Below, piece by piece: positions 17,616-25,723 of a stretch of 64,000 nt of DNA (its first letter is position 1; each line of letters begins with the position of its first letter). Position numbers and translations under genes: made by a program. The notes under the pieces are model-generated. The model saw nothing but the letters and a program-made list of their open reading frames with translations. It did not search any database and was not told the DNA's origin. Source of the stretch: Myxococcales bacterium (lineage in GTDB: Bacteria; Myxococcota; Myxococcia; Myxococcales; Anaeromyxobacteraceae); contig JAJZQX010000009.1 of the NCBI GenBank assembly GCA_021806645.1, positions 124,001-188,000 of the forward strand, given 5' to 3'.

Positions 17616-17664
17616 GGGCCCGTCCGGGCCCCGGCTGGAGCGGCACCGGTTCACACCGTGCCGC
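17616..17664 (+). terminator. Hairpins downstream of clpX
   Basis: Two GC-rich hairpins lie just after the clpX stop: GGGCCC/GGGCCC at 17616-17631, and a longer one at 17640-17664 (GCGGCA, bulged C, CGGT, loop TCAC, ACCG, TGCCGC). Neither has a T-run, so termination is likely but not certain. Confidence 0.45.
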
Positions 17665-17794
17665 GCTCGCACCCGGGCCGGTGGTGCAACGTCCCCATTT
17701 TCCTGGCGGTCCTCGACGGCACTCCGCTTGCTATCCACCGGAGCGTGGCCATGCGAGTTCGCCGAGTCCCGGCGGACCAGCGGCCGGAGGAACC

Positions 17795-18997
17795 ATGTTC
17801 GCCCGCGCTCCCGTTCACCTGCTCCTCGCCGCCGCCGCCCTCTCGCTCGCCACCTCTGCCCGTGCCCAGGACGGGGAATGGGACGACAGCTACGAGCGAG
17901 GGACGCAGGGCGGTTACGACGTGCAGGTCGACGTCGACGGAGGCGGCGCGGTCACGCTGGAGAGCTTCCAGTACGGGCTCTCACCCTACGGCGACTGGGT
18001 CCGGACCGGCGCCTACGGCACGGCCTGGCGCCCTCGCGTGGCCTCGGGCTGGCGGCCCTACTACTACGGCCGCTGGGAATGGACCAACGAAGGCTGGTAC
18101 TGGGTCTCCGAGGAGCCGTTCGGCTGGGCGACCTATCACTACGGCCGCTGGGCCTGGGACGGCGGCCAGGGGTGGGTCTGGGTCCCCGGCTATCAGTGGG
18201 CTCCGGCCTGGGTGTCGTGGCGGTTCGGGGATGACGTGGTCGGCTGGGCGCCGCTGGCGCCGGGGCTGTCGCTCTACGTGACCAACTACGCCTTCGTGGA
18301 TTTCTGGTGGACCTTCGTCCCCTCGGCCCGGTTCTGTGGGGCGCCGGTCTGGGGTATGGCCTACTCGCCATCGCGCGCCTACCAGTTCTACGGGGCGACC
18401 AGGCCGGCTCCTCCGCGCCCTCGGACGCAGGACCTGGGGCGTCAGCCCGGGGGCGGTGGTTCGGCGCGGCCACCGCCAGCCTCGCGGTCTACGCCCGGGT
18501 GGGGCGGCCCGCCGCCCCGTTACATCGAGGAGAGGACCGGGAGGCCCATCCAGGCCAGCAGGATCGTGGTCGAGCCCTATCCCGGCGCGGCGCGTGGGCG
18601 TGCAGGCGAGATCGGCGTCTACCGGCCCGGGAGCGCCCCGCGCCCGGGCGGCGCCAGGAGCCCCGTCCCGGCGGCGCGGCCGGGGGAGCCAATGGGGCCG
18701 ATGGCTCCGGCGGGACGGCCCGCGATGCCGGCCTCGCCCGGCGGGCGAACCTGGCCCTCAGGGCCCGGCTCGCCACGCCCCGGAAGCGGATGGCAGCGGA
18801 GCGCGCCGCGCGCTCCGATCGCGCCCCGCTTCGAGGGCCGGCCGGGCCCCGCGCCGCGCGGGAGCGTGACGCCGTACGGGGGCGGCCAGTGGAACCAGGG
18901 CGCCACGCCTCGCGGCGGCGCATGGCCTCGCGGTGGGGCGTCGGCGCCGTGGGGCGGCGTCAACGCCCGTCCGCCCGGCTCCGGGCGCCACCGCTGA
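17795..18997 (+). CDS. Exported Trp/Tyr-rich DUF6600-type protein with Pro/Gly-rich tail
   Basis: A 400-residue secreted protein. A signal peptide (LLLAAAALSLATSARAQ, cleavage about residue 23) is followed by a domain with repeated aromatic motifs at about 60-170 (YGDWVRTG, YYYGRWEWTNEGWYW, FGWATYHYGRWAW, GWVWVPGYQWAP), a signature of the DUF6600 family. The last 200 residues are low-complexity Pro/Gly/Arg/Ser and probably disordered. Function is unknown; an envelope or extracellular structural role is likely. ATG 17795 has GGAGG upstream; the frame open before it is not needed. Confidence 0.75.
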   Translation: MFARAPVHLLLAAAALSLATSARAQDGEWDDSYERGTQGGYDVQVDVDGGGAVTLESFQYGLSPYGDWVRTGAYGTAWRPRVASGWRPYYYGRWEWTNEGWYWVSEEPFGWATYHYGRWAWDGGQGWVWVPGYQWAPAWVSWRFGDDVVGWAPLAPGLSLYVTNYAFVDFWWTFVPSARFCGAPVWGMAYSPSRAYQFYGATRPAPPRPRTQDLGRQPGGGGSARPPPASRSTPGWGGPPPRYIEERTGRPIQASRIVVEPYPGAARGRAGEIGVYRPGSAPRPGGARSPVPAARPGEPMGPMAPAGRPAMPASPGGRTWPSGPGSPRPGSGWQRSAPRAPIAPRFEGRPGPAPRGSVTPYGGGQWNQGATPRGGAWPRGGASAPWGGVNARPPGSGRHR

Positions 18998-19016
18998 GAG
19001 GCAGGCGGGCCGGCGC

Positions 19017-20546
<1,530 letters not shown>

Positions 20547-20656
20547 TCTACCGGCAGCGTACTACGCGGGACGCGCCGCAGGCAGAAACAGGTCGAAGCG
20601 CCGGCGTCGGGGCACCGAGGTACATTGGCCGCTCACGGTCCGCCGCCGGAGGAATC

Positions 20657-21166
20657 ATGGACAGCCGCGTCAGCTGGGACGAGTACTTCATGAACATCGC
20701 CAGGGTGGTCGCCACCCGGGCGACCTGCGACCGGAAGCACGTCGGGGCGGTGCTGGTACGCGACAAGACCATCCTCTCCACGGGGTACAACGGGTCGATC
20801 CGCGGGCTCCCGCACTGCTCTGAGGCCGGGCACATGATGGAGGAGGGCCACTGCGTCCGGACGGTGCACGCCGAGGCCAACGCCATCATCCAGGCGGCCA
20901 AGAACGGGGTCTCCATCGACGGGAGCACGGTCTACACCACGGCGTCCCCGTGCTGGCCCTGCTTCAAGCTCATCGCCAACTCGGGGGCGAAGCGGATCGT
21001 CTTCGGCGAGTTCTACCGGGACAACCGGATCTTCGAGTACGCGCAGCAGATCGGCATCGAGCTGGTCTCCCTGCAGGTGCCGGCCCGCCCGGACCTGCAG
21101 CCGGGCGATACCGGCTCGCCCAGGCCGGTCTCCGGGACCGGGGCGCCCCCGGGCGGCCAGGGTTGA
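20657..21166 (+). CDS. Deoxycytidylate (dCMP) deaminase
   Basis: Zinc enzyme converting dCMP to dUMP for thymidylate synthesis. The 169-residue protein has the cytidine-deaminase zinc motifs HAEANAI (His and catalytic Glu) and SPCWPCFKLI (two Cys), plus a second metal-type histidine/cysteine set near CSEAGHMMEEGHC, as in ComEB-type enzymes. ATG 20657 has GGAGG upstream. It starts 110 bases from the divergent Hsp70 gene. Confidence 0.92.
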   Translation: MDSRVSWDEYFMNIARVVATRATCDRKHVGAVLVRDKTILSTGYNGSIRGLPHCSEAGHMMEEGHCVRTVHAEANAIIQAAKNGVSIDGSTVYTTASPCWPCFKLIANSGAKRIVFGEFYRDNRIFEYAQQIGIELVSLQVPARPDLQPGDTGSPRPVSGTGAPPGGQG

Positions 21167-21174
21167 AGAGGGGG

Positions 21175-21927
21175 TCAGTGCTTGCGGAACATCTGGCGCC
21201 GGCTTCGGACCGCGGCCGGGTCCATCTCCATCCGCGGCGGCTCGAGCCGGAACTGGTACCACTGCTCGCCGTAGAGCTTCCAGAGCTTGAGCTTCTTGCC
21301 GTTCTGGAGCGCCTGCAGCGACTCCTTGAGCTTCTCGTCGTTCGGGGAGGCCGAGTTGCCGCGCCCCAGCACGCGGAGGGCGTCGTCGTGCCGCCCTTCC
21401 TTCTCCAGGAGCCAGGCGTATACGGACCAGGCAAGCCCCTCCTTGGGCGCCACCTTGACGGCCTCCTCCAGCAGCGCCCAGGCGCCGGCCAGATCCTTCT
21501 TCCGGTAACGGGCGGCGGCGAGGATGCCGCGGGAGAGCCAGTCGCGATTGACGAGCTTGGCCAGCCAGCCGCTGGGCTGCCCGGCCTCCAGCTCGGGGAG
21601 GGCGGTGTCGAGGTCGTCGGTCACGTACCGGAGCATTCCAATGGAGGCGTGGAGCTGCGCCGCGGCCAGGAACTGCCACGGGCCGAGCGAGTAGCCGGAC
21701 TGGAGCGCGGCCACCGCCTTCTCGACGTGACGGGCCATCAGCTCCTTCTGGACGGTGGTGTTGATCGTCTCCAGCCGCTTGCGGACCCGGAAGGCGATGA
21801 AGACGTAGCTGGCCGAGGCGACCACCAGGCCCGGGAAGAAGGCGGCCACCCAGCCGAAGCTGGTGCCCGTGGAGATGGCGAGGGCGACGAGGGCGCCAAC
21901 AGCGGCGCTGATGAGGAGGTTGTACAT
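21175..21927 (-). CDS. Membrane-anchored TPR-like protein
   Basis: A 250-residue protein. Two N-terminal hydrophobic segments (about 2-20 and 23-44; LISAAVGALVALAIST, AAFFPGLVVASASYVFIAF) are followed by a helical-repeat domain (ILAAARYRKKDLAGAWALLE, GLAWSVYAWLLEKEGRHDDA) of the TPR type. A basic tail ends in RRQMFRKH. No enzyme motif is seen; a scaffold role is likely. ATG 21927 begins the first membrane helix; an extension to 21963 would precede it with a non-signal-like stretch. It converges on the dCMP deaminase gene. Confidence 0.7.
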   Translation of the reverse strand: MYNLLISAAVGALVALAISTGTSFGWVAAFFPGLVVASASYVFIAFRVRKRLETINTTVQKELMARHVEKAVAALQSGYSLGPWQFLAAAQLHASIGMLRYVTDDLDTALPELEAGQPSGWLAKLVNRDWLSRGILAAARYRKKDLAGAWALLEEAVKVAPKEGLAWSVYAWLLEKEGRHDDALRVLGRGNSASPNDEKLKESLQALQNGKKLKLWKLYGEQWYQFRLEPPRMEMDPAAVRSRRQMFRKH

Positions 21928-21993
21928 GGCGGCTCCAGACGGGCGAAAGGCGGACCAATACACGCCCGTTCACCCTCGCCGCAAGGGGAAACG

Positions 21994-22011
21994 GGCCACG
22001 GCGGCGTGGCC
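21994..22011 (-). terminator. Hairpin downstream of tRNA-Leu(CAA)
   Basis: A perfect 7-bp stem (GGCCACG/CGTGGCC) with loop GCGG, starting 5 bases after the tRNA 3' end on the minus strand and followed by GTTTCCCCTT; a plausible terminator. Confidence 0.55.
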
Positions 22012-22015
22012 GAGA

Positions 22016-22099
22016 TGGCCCTCCCCGGACTCGAACCGGGAAGGGGGGTTGCCCCACTCGATTTTGAGTCGAGCGCGTTTACCATTTCGCCAGAGGGCC
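22016..22099 (-). tRNA. tRNA-Leu (anticodon CAA)
   Basis: Class II tRNA: acceptor GGCCCTC/GAGGGCC with discriminator A, anticodon stem CTCGA/TCGAG around loop CTCAAAA, long variable arm (TGGGGCAACCCC), and T-arm CCCGGTTCGAGTCCGGG. CCA is not encoded. It reads UUG. Confidence 0.95.
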
Positions 22100-22142
22100 G
22101 AGCACCACGCCAACGGTCGCCGACATTAACAGAGAATGGGAA

Positions 22143-22170
22143 TTGCTGCCGGTGAGATTGTCGTTATACT
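22143..22170 (+). promoter_or_regulatory. Promoter of the small basic protein gene
   Basis: TTGCTG at 22143-22148, a 16-base spacer, then TATACT at 22165-22170; the ATG is 71 bases downstream. Confidence 0.6.
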
Positions 22171-22240
22171 GCCCAAATCTGATTTGAGCGGACGTTGACC
22201 CACCGTGTCAATCGCGGCTCAATCCAATCGGGAGTACACC

Positions 22241-22585
22241 ATGGCTCGCCACGCCGACATCTCGCTCGACGACATCGTGAAACAGGGCATCGAAGGGGTG
22301 GTGGAGCGAGTCGCCGCCGCCATCGCCCGCTCCATCGCCGACACGGTGGCGCGGCGGCTGGAGGCCGAGCTGAGGAAGACGGTGGGGAAGGGCGGCCGGG
22401 GCCGCCGCGCGAGCGCGACACGCCCACGCGCCGAGATCACCAGGTGGGCCGCCGATCGCCGGGCGCGCCGCGTGCCGACCTTCGTGATCGAGCAGACCGG
22501 CCTGAAGACCAAGAAGGCCATCGTGACGAAGTACGGTGACGGCGTGGTCTTCGAGAAGGGCAAGCCGGCGCCCAAGGCCAGGTAG
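22241..22585 (+). CDS. Small basic hypothetical protein
   Basis: A 114-residue, strongly basic protein that I do not recognise. An N-terminal amphipathic helix region (LDDIVKQGIEGVVERVAAAI, then SIADTVARRLEAELRK) is followed by an Arg-rich linker (GKGGRGRRASATRPR) and a compact C-terminal piece (VPTFVIEQTGLKTKKAIVTK, YGDGVVFEKG). The charge suggests nucleic-acid binding, possibly nucleoid-associated. ATG 22241 has GGGAG upstream; the frame before it is not protein-like. It has its own promoter and converges on the FmdB gene. Confidence 0.65.
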   Translation: MARHADISLDDIVKQGIEGVVERVAAAIARSIADTVARRLEAELRKTVGKGGRGRRASATRPRAEITRWAADRRARRVPTFVIEQTGLKTKKAIVTKYGDGVVFEKGKPAPKAR

Positions 22586-22589
22586 TCGA

Positions 22590-22970
22590 TCACCGCCGCT
22601 TTCGCGGCGGCGAGGGGCGACGCCGGGTCGGGCTGGTGGCCTCCTTGGCCGCCGCTTCTGGCTTTGCGCCCGGCGTGCCGGCGGTCGGGGCGGCCGGCTT
22701 CTCGGTCCCATCCGTCCTGGTGGCCGGGGCCGGCTTCTCCTCGGGCGACCTGGCCGGTTCGGCCCCTTCGGTCTTGCCGGGCCCGGGGCGCGGTGTCGCG
22801 TACAGATCGGCGTACCAGCCACCACCCTTGAGGTGGAAGCTGGTCCTCGATACGGCCCGGGTCATCTTCTTGCTGCCACAGTGAGGGCAGGTGGGAGGGC
22901 GCTCGCTGACGCGCTGCACCACCTCGGTGAGCTTCCCGCACTTGGCGCAGTTGAATTCGTAGATTGGCAT
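22590..22970 (-). CDS. FmdB-family zinc-ribbon protein
   Basis: A 126-residue protein. Residues 1-42 are the FmdB/CxxC_CxxC_SSSS zinc ribbon (MPIYEFNCAKCGK, then PTCPHCGSKKM). The remainder is a Pro/Ala/Lys-rich low-complexity tail ending in [11 protein letters not shown]. The family was named for a putative formamidase regulatory gene; its general role is uncertain. It lies downstream of the SGGRP-tail gene on the same strand, 37 bases after it, probably one operon. Confidence 0.85.
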   Translation of the reverse strand: MPIYEFNCAKCGKLTEVVQRVSERPPTCPHCGSKKMTRAVSRTSFHLKGGGWYADLYATPRPGPGKTEGAEPARSPEEKPAPATRTDGTEKPAAPTAGTPGAKPEAAAKEATSPTRRRPSPPRKRR

Positions 22971-23007
22971 GTCGCCTCCACGGGGCCCTTCACAGGCCGG
23001 AATCGGG

Positions 23008-24309
23008 TCAGCGGGGTGGTCCGCGACGGCCGCCGGAAGGACGCCCGCCGGAAGGACGGCTGCCGGAAGGACGGCCGCCGGAAGGACGGCCGCCGGAAGG
23101 ACGGCCGCCGGAAGGACGGCCGCCGGAAGGACGGCCGCCGGAAGGACGGCCGCCGGAAGGACGGCCGCCGGAAGGACGGCCGCCGGAAGCGGGACGCTTC
23201 GGCGGGCGCGCGGCGCCTCGAGCGGCTGGGGCCAGCGGGCTCGGGCGGGGGCTCCTGGGCGCCGGCGTGCGCACAGGGGCCCGGGGTGCGGCCGCTGCGG
23301 GTACGCGGAGTGCGACGCCGAGGCGGGCCAGCAGCAGCCGCACCGAGGCCGCCGGGAGCGCCAGCGTCCGGGCCAGCCCCAGCTCCAGCGGTTCGCCGGT
23401 GGTGGAGAGGGCCCGGAGGTGTTCTGGGAGCCGTTCGGCGAGGTCACGCTCGAACTCCTCGAGCAGCTCGAGGTCGGCCAGCTCGTCGGCGTGGCCGACC
23501 AGCAGCAAGGCGCGCTCCGAGAGCGTGGCCCGCGAGCGCAGGGCTCTTCGGCGCGTTTCGCGCAGCCGCGTCACCTCGGCGTCGATCGCCAACCGGGTGA
23601 TGGCGGCGCCGAGGCTGGCCAGGTCGTGGCCGAGCGCGGCAGCGGCCTGCGCGAGGACGGCGCCGGCCGCGCGGACGGCGTGCACCAGTTCGTCCCGCTC
23701 GCGGCGGCCGAAGGCGCGGTCGAGGCCGTGGTGCTCGAGCGCCGAGTCGAGGTCGGCGTCGCCGGGCGGCGCTCCATCGGCCCGCCGGTACGCCGCGCCG
23801 ATGGCCGCGACCAGTCGCGGGCGGCGACCGCCGTGGGCGCGGATGAGCCGTTCCAGCTCGCCCCGGCCGGCGGGGAGGAGCAGTTCCTCGATGAGCGGCA
23901 GGCGGGTTGGCACGAGGGCCGGGCCAGGCGCCGGGGCCCCCGCCCTTCGCACCACGACCTGGGCGCGGCGCGAGCGCTTCACCGCCTTCTTTCTCGCGGC
24001 GGCGACCGGGGGCGGCGGGGGCGACGCGTCCTGGCGAGGCCGCGGCTCCTCGCCAGGGCGCGGGTAGCGCTCCTCGCGCTCCCGCTCGGCAGCCACGTCG
24101 GGGGGCACGCCGCGCGCCAGGTCGGCCAGGGCGTGGGGACCGAGGGGGCGCGTCGGGGGCGGGTCGGCCAGGAGCCCCCGGGCAGCCAGCAACTGATCCC
24201 AGCCCAGGGTCTCCAGGGCTGCTCGCACCTCACGCGGCGTGGTCTGCCGCCCGGCCTCGGCGCACCAGCGCACCGCCCGCTCGATGGTCTCCAGCTCCAG
24301 CTCCGCCAT
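23008..24309 (-). CDS. Helical hypothetical protein with SGGRP repeat tail
   Basis: A 433-residue, Ala/Arg/Leu-rich protein that I do not recognise. The N-terminal 60 residues (LETIERAVRWCAEAGRQTTP) look like a small helical module. The middle is helical and charged (VTRLRETRRRALRSRATLSE). The end is about 11 copies of the pentapeptide SGGRP (one variant SGSRP) followed by RRGPPR, encoded by a 15-bp tandem repeat. The arginine/glycine-rich tail resembles RNA- or phase-separation-prone tails. FmdB follows on the same strand. Confidence 0.65.
   Translation of the reverse strand: MAELELETIERAVRWCAEAGRQTTPREVRAALETLGWDQLLAARGLLADPPPTRPLGPHALADLARGVPPDVAAEREREERYPRPGEEPRPRQDASPPPPPVAAARKKAVKRSRRAQVVVRRAGAPAPGPALVPTRLPLIEELLLPAGRGELERLIRAHGGRRPRLVAAIGAAYRRADGAPPGDADLDSALEHHGLDRAFGRRERDELVHAVRAAGAVLAQAAAALGHDLASLGAAITRLAIDAEVTRLRETRRRALRSRATLSERALLLVGHADELADLELLEEFERDLAERLPEHLRALSTTGEPLELGLARTLALPAASVRLLLARLGVALRVPAAAAPRAPVRTPAPRSPRPSPLAPAARGAARPPKRPASGGRPSGGRPSGGRPSGGRPSGGRPSGGRPSGGRPSGGRPSGSRPSGGRPSGGRRGPPR
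23025..23189. repeat. Minisatellite, 11 x 15 bp
   Basis: Eleven head-to-tail 15-bp units (consensus GACGGCCGCCGGAAG) with a few substitutions in the first three copies and perfect copies afterwards. The length is a multiple of three, so copy-number change keeps frame; on the minus strand it encodes the SGGRP repeats. There are no unique spacers, so it is not CRISPR. Confidence 0.95.
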
Positions 24310-24461
24310 GGGGGCGCACCCTGCGACGCCGGCCGCGTCCAGTCAAGGCGGGGGTCGGACCCCGGGCCCGGCCCCGGCGAGGTGACGATCGCGAGCGCCC
24401 GGGGCGGGCCATCCGACCCGCGTGGTTGCCCGTCGGTGCCTCGCGTGGTTGACTCCTCGCC

Positions 24462-25064
24462 ATGTCGAACGAGCCGAATGCCCGGAGCGATGGCGTCCCT
24501 GGCGCCATCCCGTACCTGCGCTGGGGCCTCTTCGCGATCCTGCTGGTGGCGGCCTCGGCCGCTCTCATCGGGCTTCCGAGGGCCGAAGCGGGCGGCTGGT
24601 CCATCTGGCTGCGGCTGGTCCCGGTGCTGCTGCTGGTCTTCTTCATCGGAGGCTACGCCACCTACCGCTTCACCTTGGTCCGGGCGGGACGTTACCCGGC
24701 GGGCAAGGCGCTGGTGCGGGTGGCGATGCTGGTGCTCCTCACGGTGGCCATCGCCGGCATCGCGCTCGACCGGCCCGTTTCGAGGAGACCCTCGCCAGGA
24801 CTCGATCTGGCCGCGCCGCTCGCCAGCGCCGAGCCGCTGCTCCGGGCCGTCGCCAGCGAGGTGGTCCGTCACCGGCCCCGCCCCGAGGCGCTCGGGCATG
24901 TCCCGCGGCTCATCGCGCTGCTCCACGATGAGTCGCCGCTGGTGCGACGCGAGGCTCACGCCACGCTGGTGGCGCTGGCAGGCCTCGACGTGGGCGAAGG
25001 TCCCGGCGCCGCCGAGCGGTGGCGCGCCTACTGGACCGCCAGCGGCGTCAAGGCCGGCCCTTAG
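24462..25064 (+). CDS. Membrane protein with HEAT-like C-terminal segment
   Basis: A 200-residue protein. Three hydrophobic helices (about 20-38, 48-66, 82-100; WGLFAILLVAASAALIGL, LVPVLLLVFFIGGYATY, ALVRVAMLVLLTVAIAGIAL) are followed by a cytosolic or periplasmic segment (about 125-190; LLRAVASEVV, RLIALLHDESPLVRREAHAT) resembling a HEAT repeat pair. Function unknown. The start ATG 24462 lies in the region divergent from the SGGRP gene. The Fur-like gene begins 74 bases downstream. Confidence 0.65.
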   Translation: MSNEPNARSDGVPGAIPYLRWGLFAILLVAASAALIGLPRAEAGGWSIWLRLVPVLLLVFFIGGYATYRFTLVRAGRYPAGKALVRVAMLVLLTVAIAGIALDRPVSRRPSPGLDLAAPLASAEPLLRAVASEVVRHRPRPEALGHVPRLIALLHDESPLVRREAHATLVALAGLDVGEGPGAAERWRAYWTASGVKAGP

Positions 25065-25095
25065 GCCGATGTCGGAGGAACGCCACCCGAGGGGG

Positions 25096-25144
25096 TTGCC
25101 GGCCGGCCGGTCTCATGATAATGAGAACCGTTCTCACCATGAGA
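25096..25144 (+). promoter_or_regulatory. Fur-like operator array over the promoter and start of the iron operon
   Basis: Alternating half-sites run from 25111 to 25144: TCTCAT, GATA, ATGAGAA, CCG, TTCTCA, CCA, TGAGA. They contain the perfect dyads TGAGAACCGTTCTCA (25122-25136) and TCTCATGATAATGAGA (25111-25126). A possible promoter is TTGCCG (25096-25101), a 15-base spacer, then GATAAT (25117-25122) inside the array. This resembles an iron-box region for autoregulation. Confidence 0.7.
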
Positions 25145-25723
25145 TCGACCAGCCCGCCCGGACGCAAGCGTCCGACCCTCCTCCAGGCCCCGACCCGTGG
25201 CCGGGGTGATTCCGGCCCGCTCCGGGCCGCTCGTCGCGCCGACCGGGGCTCCGGCGCGGCCGGGCGTGCCGACCACGGCGGCCGGGCCGCGCTGGCGGCC
25301 GAGATCGTCCGGCTCGGGCTGAAGCACTCGCGGCAGCGCGACCTCGTCGCCGACACCTTCTTCGGGATGGGGGGCCATGTCTCGGTGGAGCAGCTGGTGG
25401 CCGCCGCGCGCCGGAACGACCCGCGCGTCAGCGTCGCCACCGTCTACCGGACCATGAAGCTGCTGGTCGGCTGTGGGCTCGCCTTCCCGCGCCAGTTCGA
25501 CGGCACGCAGACCCGCTACGAGCCGGCCGGCGGCCGCCCCCACCACGACCACATCATCTGCACCCGCTGCGGGAGCATCGAGGAGTTCGCCGAGGAGCGC
25601 ATCGAGACGCTCCAGTCGAGCGTCGCGCAGCGCCATGGCTTCGAGGTCGAGACGCACAAGCTGGAGCTCTACGGTCGCTGCGCCGCCTGCCGGCGAGCCC
25701 CGGGACGGGAAGCGAGGCCATGA
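25139..25723 (+). CDS. Fur-family transcriptional regulator
   Basis: A Fur-type metal-dependent repressor of about 194 residues. The winged-helix part begins at AEIVRLGLKHSRQRDLVADTF and continues through SVATVYRTMKLLVGCGLA (recognition helix). HHDHIICTRCGSIEEF carries sensing histidines and the first CxxC; CAACRR is the second structural zinc pair. The 60 residues before the fold are Arg/Pro/Gly-rich and atypical. ATGs at 25115, 25121 and 25139 are all in frame and all lie in the operator array; 25139 is chosen. Its stop overlaps the ATG of feoB, so it heads an iron operon. Confidence 0.85.
   Translation: MRSTSPPGRKRPTLLQAPTRGRGDSGPLRAARRADRGSGAAGRADHGGRAALAAEIVRLGLKHSRQRDLVADTFFGMGGHVSVEQLVAAARRNDPRVSVATVYRTMKLLVGCGLAFPRQFDGTQTRYEPAGGRPHHDHIICTRCGSIEEFAEERIETLQSSVAQRHGFEVETHKLELYGRCAACRRAPGREARP

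Noticed and set aside
23025-23189. Possible CRISPR array
   Set aside because: The units are 15 bp, directly adjacent, with no spacers, and lie inside a coding sequence; no cas genes are present.
22969-25209. A plus-strand open frame through the minisatellite giving RRKDG/AAGRT-type repeats
   Set aside because: It is the reverse complement of the SGGRP repeat of a better-supported minus-strand gene, and it runs through the neighbouring membrane protein gene in the wrong frame.
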